From Karalla daura (taxonomy: Eukaryota; Chordata; Actinopteri; Chaetodontiformes; Leiognathidae): DNA of 64,000 nucleotides. The notes below the pieces were generated by a model. The model was not told the DNA's origin and did not search any database. It saw only the letters and a list, made by a program, of their open reading frames with translations. Both the position numbers and the translations under genes were made by a program. How positions within the stretch are numbered: the first letter of the stretch is position 1; every line of letters starts with the position of its first letter. Positions 10,501 through 23,478 of this stretch are shown piece after piece. The stretch lies in the NCBI GenBank assembly GCA_029224185.1, contig JANZKI010000039.1, positions 682,001 to 746,000 of the forward strand, in the 5' to 3' direction.

Positions 10501-12737
10501 CAGTGAGCATGGGCCACCCCGGAGGCGGCTCACACCCCAAATCGTTGGTTTGGGCTCGTTTGCTCGGGGTCGGGATTTCGGCCACAACGACAGGTCCGGG
10601 GTGGTCGTTTTTTTCACTTTCGGCGAGCTTTAATATCTCATCTCCAGGATCATATGATCCTGGAGATGAGATATTAAAGCTCGCCGAAAGTGAAAAAGTG
10701 AAAAAAACGACCACCCCGGACCTGTCGTTTTTTTCACTTTCGGCGAGCTTTAATATCTCAGCTCCGGAAAAACACCCGGCATCGGGATTGCTTTTTCCAG
10801 TGAGCGTGGGCCACCCCGGAGGCGGCTCACACCCCAAATGGTGGGTTTGGGCTCGCTCGCTCGGGGTCGGGATCTCGGCCAAAACGACAGGTCCGGGGTG
10901 GTCGTTTTTTTCACTTTCGGCGAGCTTTAAAATCTCAGCTCCAGGATCATATGATCCTGGAGATCATATGATCCTGGAGATGAGATATTAAAGCTCGCCG
11001 AAAATGAAAAAGTGAAAAAAACGACCACCCCGGACCTGTCGTTTTTTTCACTTTCGGCGAGCTTTAATATCTCAGCTCCGGAAAAACACCCGGCATCGGG
11101 ATTGCTTTTTCCAGTGAGCGTGGGCCACCCCGGAGGCGGCTCACACCCCAAATGGTGGGTTTGGGCTCGCTCGCTCGGGGTCGGGATCTCGGCCAAAACG
11201 ACAGGTCCGGGGTGGTCGTTTTTTTCACTTTCGGCGAGCTTTAAAATCTCAGCTCCAGGATCAAATCTGGCATCGGGATTGCTTTTTCCAGTGAGCATGG
11301 GCCACCCCGGAGGCGGCTCACACCCCAAATCGTTGGTTTGGGCTCGTTTGCTCGGGGTCGGGATTTCGGCCACAACGACAGGTCCGGGGTGGTCGTTTTT
11401 TTCACTTTCGGCGAGCTTTAATATCTCAGCTCCAGGATCAAATCCGGCATCGGGATTGCTTTTTCCAGTGAGCGTGGGCCACCCCGGAGGCGGCTCACAC
11501 CCCAAATGGTGGGTTTGGGCTCGCTCGCTCGGGGTCGGGATCTCGGCCAAAACGACAGGTCCGGGGTGGTCGTTTTTTTCACTTTCGGCGAGCTTTAAAA
11601 TCTCAGCTCCAGGATCAAATCTGGCATCGGGATTGCTTTTTCCAGTGAGCATGGGCCACCCCGGAGGCGGCTCACACCCCAAATCGTTGGTTTGGGCTCG
11701 TTTGCTCGGGGTCGGGATTTCGGCCACAACGACAGGTCCGGGGTGGTCGTTTTTTTCACTTTCGGCGAGCTTTAAAATCTCAGCTCCAGGATCAAATCCG
11801 GCATCGGGATTGCTTTTTCCAGTGAGCGTGGGCCACCCCGGAGGCGGCTCACACCCCAAATCGTTGGTTTGGGATCATTCGCTCGGGGTCGGGATTTCGG
11901 CCAAAACGACAGGTCCGGGGTGGTCGTTTTTTTCACTTTCGGCGAGCTTTAATATCTCAGCTCCAGGATCAAATCCGGCATCGGGATGGCTTTTTCCAGT
12001 GAGCGTGGGCCACTCCGGAGGCGGCTCACACCCCAATTCGGGGGTTTGGGCTCGCTCGCTCGGGGTCGGGATCTCGGCCAAAACGACATGTCCGGGGTGG
12101 TCGTTTTTTTCCCTTTCGGCGAGCTTTAATATCTCATCTCCAGGATCATATGATCCTGGAGATGAGATATTAAAGCTCGCCGAAAGTGAAAAAGTGAAAA
12201 AAACGACCACCCCGGACCTGTCGTTTTTTTCACTTTCGGCGAGCTTTAATATCTCAGCTCCGGAAAAACACCCGGCATCGGGATTGCTTTTTCCAGTGAG
12301 CGTGGGCCACCCCGGAGGCGGCTCACACCCCAAATGGTGGGTTTGGGCTCGCTCGCTCGGGGTCGGGATCTCGGCCAAAACGACATGTCCGGGGTGGTCG
12401 TTTTTTTCCCTTTCGGCGAGCTTTAATATCTTTAATATAGATATTAAAGCTCGCCGAAAGTGAAAAAGTGAAAAAAACGACCACCCCGGACCTGTCGTTT
12501 TTTTCACTTTCGGCGAGCTTTAATATCTCAGCTCCAGGATCAAATCCGGCATCGGGATGGCTTTTTCCAGTGAGCGTGGGCCACTCCGGAGGCGGCTCAC
12601 ACCCCAATTCGTTGGTTTGGGCTCGCTCGCTCGGGGTCGGGATCTCGGCCAAAACGACATGTCCGGGGTGGTCGTTTTTTTCCCTTTCGGCGAGCTTTAA
12701 TATCTCAGCTCCAGGATCATATGATCCTGGAGATCAT
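7582..12737 (+). repeat. 5,156-bp HOR, copy 2
   Basis: Same order of monomers and modules as copy 1, with all its marker substitutions at +5,156. I noticed no indel between the two copies, so the duplication is recent or strongly homogenised. Confidence 0.93.
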
Positions 12738-15700
12738 ATGATCCTGGAGATGAGATATTAAAGCTCGCCGAAAATGAAAAAGTGAAAAAAACGACCACCC
12801 CGGACCTGTCGTTTTTTTCACTTTCGGCGAGCTTTAATATCTCAGCTCCGGAAAAACACCCGGCATCGGGATTGCTTTTTCCAGTGAGCGTGGGCCACCC
12901 CGGAGGCGGCTCACACCCCAAATGGTGGGTTTGGGCTCGCTCGCTCGGGGTCGGGATCTCGGCCAAAACGACATGTCCGGGGTGGTCGTTTTTTTCACTT
13001 TCGGCGAGCTTTAAAATCTCAGCTCCAGGATCAAATCTGGCATCGGGATTGCTTTTTCCAGTGAGCATGGGCCACCCCGGAGGCGGCTCACACCCCAAAT
13101 CGTTGGTTTGGGCTCGTTTGCTCGGGGTCGGGATTTCGGCCACAACGACAGGTCCGGGGTGGTCGTTTTTTTCACTTTCGGCGAGCTTTAATATCTCAGC
13201 TCCAGGATCAAATCCGGCATCGGGATTGCTTTTTCCAGTGAGCGTGGGCCACCCCGGAGGCGGCTCACACCCCAAATGGTGGGTTTGGGCTCGCTCGCTC
13301 GGGGTCGGGATCTCGGCCAAAACGACATGTCCGGGGTGGTCGTTTTTTTTCCCTTTCGGCGAGCTTTAATATCTTTAATATAGATATTAAAGCTCGCCGA
13401 AAGTGAAAAAGTGAAAAAAACGACCACCCCGGACCTGTCGTTTTTTTCACTTTCGGCGAGCTTTAATATCTCAGCTCCAGGATCAAATCCGGCATCGGGA
13501 TGGCTTTTTCCAGTGAGCGTGGGCCACTCCGGAGGCGGCTCACACCCCAATTCGTTGGTTTGGGCTCGCTCGCTCGGGGTCGGGATCTCGGCCAAAACGA
13601 CATGTCCGGGGTGGTCGTTTTTTTCCCTTTCGGCGAGCTTTAATATCTCAGCTCCAGGATCATATGATCCTGGAGATCATATGATCCTGGAGATGAGATA
13701 TTAAAGCTCGCCGAAAATGAAAAAGTGAAAAAAACGACCACCCCGGACCTGTCGTTTTTTTCACTTTCGGCGAGCTTTAATATCTCAGCTCCGGAAAAAC
13801 ACCCGGCATCGGGATTGCTTTTTCCAGTGAGCGTGGGCCACCCCGGAGGCGGCTCACACCCCAAATGGTGGGTTTGGGCTCGCTCGCTCGGGGTCGGGAT
13901 CTCGGCCAAAACGACATGTCCGGGGTGGTCGTTTTTTTCACTTTCGGCGAGCTTTAAAATCTCAGCTCCAGGATCAAATCTGGCATCGGGATTGCTTTTT
14001 CCAGTGAGCATGGGCCACCCCGGAGGCGGCTCACACCCCAAATCGTTGGTTTGGGCTCGTTTGCTCGGGGTCGGGATTTCGGCCACAACGACAGGTCCGG
14101 GGTGGTCGTTTTTTTCACTTTCGGCGAGCTTTAATATCTCAGCTCCAGGATCAAATCCGGCATCGGGATTGCTTTTTCCAGTGAGCGTGGGCCACCCCGG
14201 AGGCGGCTCACACCCCAAATGGTGGGTTTGGGCTCGCTCGCTCGGGGACGGGATCTCGGCCAAAACGACAGGTCCGGGGTGGTCGTTTTTTTCACTTTCG
14301 GCGAGCTTTAATATCTCAGCTCCAGGATCAAATCCGGCATCGGGATGGCTTTTTCCAGTGAGCGTGGGCCACTCCGGAGGCGGCTCACACCCCAATTCGG
14401 GGGTTTGGGCTCGCTCGCTCGGGGTCGGGATCTCGGCCAAAACGACAGGTCCGGGGTGGTCGTTTTTTTCACTTTCGGCGAGCTTTAATATCTCATCTCC
14501 AGGATCATATGATCCTGGAGATGAGATATTAAAGCTCGCCGAAAGTGAAAAAGTGAAAAAAACGACCACCCCGGACCTGTCGTTTTTTTCACTTTCGGCG
14601 AGCTTTAATATCTCAGCTCCGGAAAAACACCCGGCATCGGGATTGCTTTTTCCAGTGAGCGTGGGCCACCCCGGAGGCGGCTCACACCCCAAATGGTGGG
14701 TTTGGGCTCGCTCGCTCGGGGTCGGGATCTCGGCCAAAACGACAGGTCCGGGGTGGTCGTTTTTTTCACTTTCGGCGAGCTTTAAAATCTCAGCTCCAGG
14801 ATCAAATCCGGCATCGGGATTGCTTTTTCCAGTGAGCGTGGGCCACCCCGGAGGCGGCTCACACCCCAAATGGTGGGTTTGGGCTCGCTCGCTCGGGGTC
14901 GGGATCTCGGCCAAAACGACATGTCCGGGGTGGTCGTTTTTTTCCCTTTCGGTGAGCTTTAATATCTCATCTCCAGGATCATATGATCCTGGAGATGAGA
15001 TATTAAAGCTCGCCGAAAGTGAAAAAGTGAAAAAAACGACCACCCCGGACCTGTCGTTTTTTTCACTTTCGGCGAGCTTTAATATCTCAGCTCCGGAAAA
15101 ACACCCGGCATCGGGATGGCTTTTTCCAGTGAGCGTGGGCCTCCCCGGAGGCGGCTCACACCCCAATTCGGGGGTTTGGGCTCGCTCGCTCGGGGTCGGG
15201 ATCTCGGCCACAACGACAGGTCCGGGGTGGTCGTTTTTTTCACTTTCGGCGAGCTTTAATATCTCATCTCCAGGATCAAATCTGGCATCGGGATTGCTTT
15301 TTCCAGTGAGCATGGGCCACCCCGGAGGCGGCTCACACCCCAAATCGTTGGTTTGGGCTCGTTTGCTCGGGGTCGGGATTCCGGCCACAACGACAGGTCC
15401 GGGGTGGTCGTTTTTTTCACTTTCGGCGAGCTTTAATATCTCAGCTCCAGGATCAAATCCGGCATCGGGATTGCTTTTTCCAGTGAGCGTGGGCCACCCC
15501 GGAGGCGGCTCACACCCCAAATGGTGGGTTTGGGCACGCTCGCTCGGGGTCGGGATCTCGGCCAAAACGACAGGTCCGGGGTGGTCGTTTTTTTCACTTT
15601 CGGCGAGCTTTAAAATCTCAGCTCCAGGATCAAATCCGGCATCGGGATTGCTTTTTCCAGTGAGCATGGGCCACCCCGGAGGCGGCTCACACCCCAAATC

Positions 15701-16515
15701 GTTGGTTTGGGCTCGTTTGCTCGGGGTCGGGATTTCGGCCACAACGACAGGTCCGGGGTGGTCGTTTTTTTCACTTTCGGCGAGCTTTAATATCTCATCT
15801 CCAGGATCATATGATCCTGGAGATGAGATATTAAAGCTCGCCGAAAGTGAAAAAGTGAAAAAAACGACCACCCCGGACCTGTCGTTTTTTTCACTTTCGG
15901 CGAGCTTTAATATCTCAGCTCCGGAAAAACACCCGGCATCGGGATTGCTTTTTCCAGTGAGCGTGGGCCACCCCGGAGGCGGCTCACACCCCAAATGGTG
16001 GGTTTGGGCTCGCTCGCTCGGGGTCGGGATCTCGGCCAAAACGACAGGTCCGGGGTGGTCGTTTTTTTCACTTTCGGCGAGCTTTAAAATCTCAGCTCCA
16101 GGATCATATGATCCTGGAGATCATATGATCCTGGAGATGAGATATTAAAGCTCGCCGAAAATGAAAAAGTGAAAAAAACGACCACCCCGGACCTGTCGTT
16201 TTTTTCACTTTCGGCGAGCTTTAATATCTCAGCTCCGGAAAAACACCCGGCATCGGGATTGCTTTTTCCAGTGAGCGTGGGCCACCCCGGAGGCGGCTCA
16301 CACCCCAAATGGTGGGTTTGGGCTCGCTCGCTCGGGGTCGGGATCTCGGCCAAAACGACAGGTCCGGGGTGGTCGTTTTTTTCACTTTCGGCAAGCTTTA
16401 AAATCTCAGCTCCAGGATCAAATCTGGCATCGGGATTGCTTTTTCCAGTGAGCATGGGCCACCCCGGAGGCGGCTCACACCCCAAATCGTTGGTTTGGGC
16501 TCGTTTGCTCGGGGT
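12738..16515 (+). repeat. 5,156-bp HOR, copy 3, truncated
   Basis: Matches copy 2, but at +5,157 from 13,350 on because one T run (13343-13350) has eight T instead of seven. Identity stops within an L monomer near 16,515, where GGGATTTCGGCCACAACG is replaced by the W-like GGGATCTCGGCCAAAACG. A private change, GGCAAGCTTT, lies near 16,391. Confidence 0.9.
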
Positions 16516-16690
16516 CGGGATCTCGGCCAAAACGACAGGTCCGGGGTGGTCGTTTTTTTCACTTTCGGCGAGCTTTAATATCTCATCTCCAGGATCATAT
16601 GATCCTGGAGATGAGATATTAAATCTCATCTCCATATCTCATCTCCAGGATCATATGATCCTGGAGATGAGATATTAAAGCTCGCCGAAA
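16516..16690. repeat. Rearrangement junction with two palindromic cores
   Basis: Axes at 16598 and 16654. Between them the first palindrome's right arm ends in ATATTAAA and runs into TCTCATCTCC twice, before a new core whose right side is identical to that at 14508. The left part is the normal advance of the HOR. The right part jumps back 2,146 bp. The break lies inside the palindromic arms. Confidence 0.88.
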
Positions 16691-18271
16691 GTGAAAAAGT
16701 GAAAAAAACGACCACCCCGGACCTGTCGTTTTTTTCACTTTCGGCGAGCTTTAATATCTCAGCTCCGGAAAAACACCCGGCATCGGGATTGCTTTTTCCA
16801 GTGAGCGTGGGCCACCCCGGAGGCGGCTCACACCCCAAATGGTGGGTTTGGGCTCGCTCGCTCGGGGTCGGGATCTCGGCCAAAACGACAGGTCCGGGGT
16901 GGTCGTTTTTTTCACTTTCGGCGAGCTTTAAAATCTCAGCTCCAGGATCAAATCCGGCATCGGGATTGCTTTTTCCAGTGAGCGTGGGCCACCCCGGAGG
17001 CGGCTCACACCCCAAATGGTGGGTTTGGGCTCGCTCGCTCGGGGTCGGGATCTCGGCCAAAACGACATGTCCGGGGTGGTCGTTTTTTTCCCTTTCGGTG
17101 AGCTTTAATATCTCATCTCCAGGATCATATGATCCTGGAGATGAGATATTAAAGCTCGCCGAAAGTGAAAAAGTGAAAAAAACGACCACCCCGGACCTGT
17201 CGTTTTTTTCACTTTCGGCGAGCTTTAATATCTCAGCTCCGGAAAAACACCCGGCATCGGGATGGCTTTTTCCAGTGAGCGTGGGCCTCCCCGGAGGCGG
17301 CTCACACCCCAATTCGGGGGTTTGGGCTCGCTCGCTCGGGGTCGGGATCTCGGCCACAACGACAGGTCCGGGGTGGTCGTTTTTTTCACTTTCGGCGAGC
17401 TTTAATATCTCATCTCCAGGATCAAATCTGGCATCGGGATTGCTTTTTCCAGTGAGCATGGGCCACCCCGGAGGCGGCTCACACCCCAAATCGTTGGTTT
17501 GGGCTCGTTTGCTCGGGGTCGGGATTCCGGCCACAACGACAGGTCCGGGGTGGTCGTTTTTTTCACTTTCGGCGAGCTTTAATATCTCAGCTCCAGGATC
17601 AAATCCGGCATCGGGATTGCTTTTTCCAGTGAGCGTGGGCCACCCCGGAGGCGGCTCACACCCCAAATGGTGGGTTTGGGCACGCTCGCTCGGGGTCGGG
17701 ATCTCGGCCAAAACGACAGGTCCGGGGTGGTCGTTTTTTTCACTTTCGGCGAGCTTTAAAATCTCAGCTCCAGGATCAAATCCGGCATCGGGATTGCTTT
17801 TTCCAGTGAGCATGGGCCACCCCGGAGGCGGCTCACACCCCAAATCGTTGGTTTGGGCTCGTTTGCTCGGGGTCGGGATTTCGGCCACAACGACAGGTCC
17901 GGGGTGGTCGTTTTTTTCACTTTCGGCGAGCTTTAATATCTCATCTCCAGGATCATATGATCCTGGAGATGAGATATTAAAGCTCGCCGAAAGTGAAAAA
18001 GTGAAAAAAACGACCACCCCGGACCTGTCGTTTTTTTCACTTTCGGCGAGCTTTAATATCTCAGCTCCGGAAAAACACCCGGCATCGGGATTGCTTTTTC
18101 CAGTGAGCGTGGGCCACCCCGGAGGCGGCTCACACCCCAAATGGTGGGTTTGGGCTCGCTCGCTCGGGGTCGGGATCTCGGCCAAAACGACAGGTCCGGG
18201 GTGGTCGTTTTTTTTCACTTTCGGCGAGCTTTAAAATCTCAGCTCCAGGATCATATGATCCTGGAGATCAT
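16655..18271 (+). repeat. 2,146-bp-offset duplication of 14,509-16,124
   Basis: Repeats the second half of the HOR's 2,444-bp sub-block, including its GGTGAGC, GGGCCTCCCCGG, GGGATTCCGGCC and GGGCACGCTCGC markers. The offset becomes 2,147 after an eight-T run at 18208-18215. The duplication starts exactly at a palindromic core. Confidence 0.9.
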
Positions 18272-19736
18272 ATGATCCTGGAGATGAGATATTAAAGCTC
18301 GCCGAAAATGAAAAAGTGAAAAAAACGACCACCCCGGACCTGTCGTTTTTTTCACTTTCGGCGAGCTTTAATATCTCAGCTCCGGAAAAACACCCGGCAT
18401 CGGGATTGCTTTTTCCAGTGAGCGTGGGCCACCCCGGAGGCGGCTCACACCCCAAATGGTGGGTTTGGGCTCGCTCGCTCGGGGTCGGGATCTCGGCCAA
18501 AACGACAGGTCCGGGGTGGTCGTTTTTTTCACTTTCGGCGAGCTTTAAAATCTCAGCTCCAGGATCAAATCTGGCATCGGGATTGCTTTTTCCAGTGAGC
18601 ATGGGCCACCCCGGAGGCGGCTCACACCCCAAATCGTTGGTTTGGGCTCGTTTGCTCGGGGTCGGGATTTCGGCCACAACGACAGGTCCGGGGTGGTCGT
18701 TTTTTTCACTTTCGGCGAGCTTTAATATCTCAGCTCCAGGATCAAATCCGGCATCGGGATTGCTTTTTCCAGTGAGCGTGGGCCACCCCGGAGGCGGCTC
18801 ACACCCCAAATGGTGGGTTTGGGCTCGCTCGCTCGGGGTCGGGATCTCGGCCAAAACGACAGGTCCGGGGTGGTCGTTTTTTTCACTTTCGGCGAGCTTT
18901 AAAATCTCAGCTCCAGGATCAAATCTGGCATCGGGATTGCTTTTTCCAGTGAGCATGGGCCACCCCGGAGGCGGCTCACACCCCAAATCGTTGGTTTGGG
19001 CTCGTTTGCTCGGGGTCGGGATTTCGGCCACAACGACAGGTCCGGGGTGGTCGTTTTTTTCACTTTCGGCGAGCTTTAAAATCTCAGCTCCAGGATCAAA
19101 TCCGGCATCGGGATTGCTTTTTCCAGTGAGCGTGGGCCACCCCGGAGGCGGCTCACACCCCAAATCGTTGGTTTGGGATCATTCGCTCGGGGTCGGGATT
19201 TCGGCCAAAACGACAGGTCCGGGGTGGTCGTTTTTTTCACTTTCGGCGAGCTTTAATATCTCAGCTCCAGGATCAAATCCGGCATCGGGATGGCTTTTTC
19301 CAGTGAGCGTGGGCCACTCCGGAGGCGGCTCACACCCCAATTCGGGGGTTTGGGCTCGCTCGCTCGGGGTCGGGATCTCGGCCAAAACGACATGTCCGGG
19401 GTGGTCGTTTTTTTCCCTTTCGGCGAGCTTTAATATCTCATCTCCAGGATCATATGATCCTGGAGATGAGATATTAAAGCTCGCCGAAAGTGAAAAAGTG
19501 AAAAAAACGACCACCCCGGACCTGTCGTTTTTTTCACTTTCGGCGAGCTTTAATATCTCAGCTCCGGAAAAACACCCGGCATCGGGATTGCTTTTTCCAG
19601 TGAGCGTGGGCCACCCCGGAGGCGGCTCACACCCCAAATGGTGGGTTTGGGCTCGCTCGCTCGGGGTCGGGATCTCGGCCAAAACGACATGTCCGGGGTG
19701 GTCGTTTTTTTCCCTTTCGGCGAGCTTTAATATCTC
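18272..19736 (+). repeat. Continuation of the 5,156-bp HOR
   Basis: Matches 10,968-12,432 at offset 7,304, including GGGATCATTCGC near 19,187. Identity ends inside the arm of an inversion module. There the earlier copy has the AT-rich 274-bp core and this one has the ordinary CATATG core (axis 19750). Confidence 0.88.
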
Positions 19737-22368
19737 ATCTCCAGGATCATATGATCCTGGAGATGAGATATTAAAGCTCGCCGAAAGTGAAAAAGTGAAA
19801 AAAACGACCACCCCGGACCTGTCGTTTTTTTCACTTTCGGCGAGCTTTAATATCTCAGCTCCAGGATCAAATCCGGCATCGGGATGGCTTTTTCCAGTGA
19901 GCGTGGGCCACTCCGGAGGCGGCTCACACCCCAATTCGGGGGTTTGGGCTCGCTCGCTCGGGGTCGGGATCTCGGCCAAAACGACATGTCCGGGGTGGTC
20001 GTTTTTTTCCCTTTCGGCGAGCTTTAATATCTCATCTCCAGGATCATATGATCCTGGAGATCATATGATCCTGGAGATGAGATATTAAAGCTCGCCGAAA
20101 ATGAAAAAGTGAAAAAAACGACCACCCCGGACCTGTCGTTTTTTTCACTTTCGGCGAGCTTTAATATCTCAGCTCCGGAAAAACACCCGGCATCGGGATT
20201 GCTTTTTCCAGTGAGCGTGGGCCACCCCGGAGGCGGCTCACACCCCAAATGGTGGGTTTGGGCTCGCTCGCTCGGGGTCGGGATCTCGGCCAAAACGACA
20301 GGTCCGGGGTGGTCGTTTTTTTCACTTTCGGCGAGCTTTAAAATCTCAGCTCCAGGATCATATGATCCTGGAGATCATATGATCCTGGAGATGAGATATT
20401 AAAGCTCGCCGAAAATGAAAAAGTGAAAAAAACGACCACCCCGGACCTGTCGTTTTTTTCACTTTCGGCGAGCTTTAATATCTCAGCTCCGGAAAAACAC
20501 CCGGCATCGGGATTGCTTTTTCCAGTGAGCGTGGGCCACCCCGGAGGCGGCTCACACCCCAAATGGTGGGTTTGGGCTCGCTCGCTCGGGGTCGGGATCT
20601 CGGCCAAAACGACAGGTCCGGGGTGGTCGTTTTTTTCACTTTCGGCGAGCTTTAAAATCTCAGCTCCAGGATCAAATCTGGCATCGGGATTGCTTTTTCC
20701 AGTGAGCGTGGGCCACCCCGGAGGCGGCTCACACCCCAAATGGTGGGTTTGGGCTCGCTCGCTCGGGGTCGGGATCTCGGCCAAAACGACAGGTCCGGGG
20801 TGGTCGTTTTTTTCACTTTCGGCGAGCTTTAAAATCTCAGCTCCAGGATCGAATCTGGCATCGGGATTGCTTTTTCCAGTGAGCATGGGCCACCCCGGAG
20901 GCGGCTCACACCCCAAATCGTTGGTTTGGGCTCGTTTGCTCGGGGTCGGGATTTCGGCCACAACGACAGGTCCGGGGTGGTCGTTTTTTTCACTTTCGGC
21001 GAGCTTTAATATCTCAGCTCCAGGATCAAATCCGGCATCGGGATTGCTTTTTCCAGTGAGCGTGGGCCACCCCGGAGGCGGCTCACACCCCAAATGGTGG
21101 GTTTGGGCTCGCTCGCTCGGGGTCGGGATCTCGGCCAAAACGACAGGTCCGGGGTGGTCGTTTTTTTCACTTTCGGCGAGCTTTAAAATCTCAGCTCCAG
21201 GATCAAATCCGGCATCGGGATTGCTTTTTCCAGTGAGCGTGGGCCACCCCGGAGGCGGCTCACACCCCAAATCGTTGGTTTGGGCTCGTTCGCTCGGGGT
21301 CGGGATTTCGGCCAAAACGACAGGTCCGGGGTGGTCGTTTTTTTCACTTTCGGCGAGCTTTAATATCTCAGCTCCAGGATCAAATCCGGCATCGGGATGG
21401 CTTTTTCCAGTGAGCGTGGGCCACTCCGGAGGCGGCTCACACCCCAATTCGGGGGTTTGGGCTCGCTCGCTCGGGGTCGGGATCTCGGCCAAAACGACAT
21501 GTCCGGGGTGGTCGTTTTTTTCCCTTTCGGCGAGCTTTAATATCTCATCTCCAGGATCATATGATCCTGGAGATCATATGATCCTGGAGATGAGATATTA
21601 AAGCTCGCCGAAAATGAAAAAGTGAAAAAAACGACCACCCCGGACCTGTCGTTTTTTTCACTTTCGGCGAGCTTTAATATCTCAGCTCCGGAAAAACACC
21701 CGGCATCGGGATTGCTTTTTCCAGTGAGCGTGGGCCACCCCGGAGGCGGCTCACACCCCAAATGGTGGGTTTGGGCTCGCTCGCTCGGGGTCGGGATCTC
21801 GGCCAAAACGACAGGTCCGGGGTGGTCGTTTTTTTCACTTTCGGCGAGCTTTAAAATCTCAGCTCCAGGATCAAATCCGGCATCGGGATTGCTTTTTCCA
21901 GTGAGCGTGGGCCACCCCGGAGGCGGCTCACACCCCAAATCGTTGGTTTGGGCTCGTTCGCTCGGGGTCGGGATTTCGGCCAAAACGACAGGTCCGGGGT
22001 GGTCGTTTTTTTCACTTTCGGCGAGCTTTAATATCTCAGCTCCAGGATCAAATCCGGCATCGGGATTGCTTTTTCCAGTGAGCGTGGGCCACCCCGGAGG
22101 CGGCTCACACCCCAAATGGTGGGTTTGGGCTCGCTCGCTCGGGGTCGGGATCTCGGCCAAAACGACAGGTCCGGGGTGGTCGTTTTTTTCACTTTCGGCG
22201 AGCTTTAAAATCTCAGCTCCAGGATCAAATCCGGCATCGGGATTGCTTTTTCCAGTGAGCGTGGGCCACCCCGGAGGCGGCTCACACCCCAAATGGTGGG
22301 TTTGGGCTCGCTCGCTCGGGGTCGGGATCTCGGCCAAAACGACATGTCCGGGGTGGTCGTTTTTTTCC

Positions 22369-22414
22369 CTTTCGGCGAGCTTTAATATCTTTAGATATTA
22401 AAGCTCGCCGAAAG
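22369..22414. repeat. Hairpin with 22-bp arms and 2-base loop
   Basis: Arms 22369-22390 and 22393-22414 around TT. It is a shortened relative of the TTAATAT-loop module. Its duplicate is at 31901-31946, within the second copy of the 9,532-bp unit. Confidence 0.9.
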
Positions 22415-23478
22415 TGAAAAAGTGAAAAAAACGACCACCCCGGACCTGTCGTTTTTTTCACTTTCGGCGAGCTTTAATATCTCAGCTCCGGAAAAACACC
22501 CGGCATCGGGATTGCTTTTTCCAGTGAGCGTGGGCCACCCCGGAGGCGGCTCACACCCCAAATGGTGGGTTTGGGCTCGCTCGCTCGGGGTCGGGATCTC
22601 GGCCAAAACGACATGTCCGGGGTGGTCGTTTTTTTCCCTTTCGGCGAGCTTTAATATCTCATCTCCAGGATCATATGATCCTGGAGATGAGATATTAAAG
22701 CTCGCCGAAAGTGAAAAAGTGAAAAAAACGACCACCCCGGACCTGTCGTTTTTTTCACTTTCGGCGAGCTTTAATATCTCAGCTCCGGAAAAACACCCGG
22801 CATCGGGATTGCTTTTTCCAGTGAGCGTGGGCCACCCCGGAGGCGGCTCACACCCCAAATGGTGGGTTTGGGCTCGCTCGCTCGGGGTCGGGATCTCGGC
22901 CAAAACGACAGGTCCGGGGTGGTCATTTTTTTCATTTTCGGCGAGCTTTAATATCTCAGCTCCAGGATCAAATCCGGCATCGGGATGGCTTTTTCCAGTG
23001 AGCGTGGGCCACTCCGGAGGCGGCTCACACCCCAATTCGGGGGTTTGGGCTCGCTCGCTCGGGGTCGGGATCTCGGCCAAAACGACATGTCCGGGGTGGT
23101 CGTTTTTTTCCCTTTCGGCGAGCTTTAATATCTCAGCTCCAGGATCATATGATCCTGGAGATCATATGATCCTGGAGATGAGATATTAAAGCTCGCCGAA
23201 AATGAAAAAGTGAAAAAAACGACCACCCCGGACCTGTCGTTTTTTTCACTTTCGGCGAGCTTTAATATCTCAGCTCCGGAAAAACACCCGGCATCGGGAT
23301 TGCTTTTTCCAGTGAGCGTGGGCCACCCCGGAGGCGGCTCACACCCCAAATGGTGGGTTTGGGCTCGCTCGCTCGGGGTCGGGATCTCGGCCAAAACGAC
23401 AGGTCCGGGGTGGTCGTTTTTTTCACTTTCGGCGAGCTTTAAAATCTCAGCTCCAGGATCATATGATCCTGGAGATCA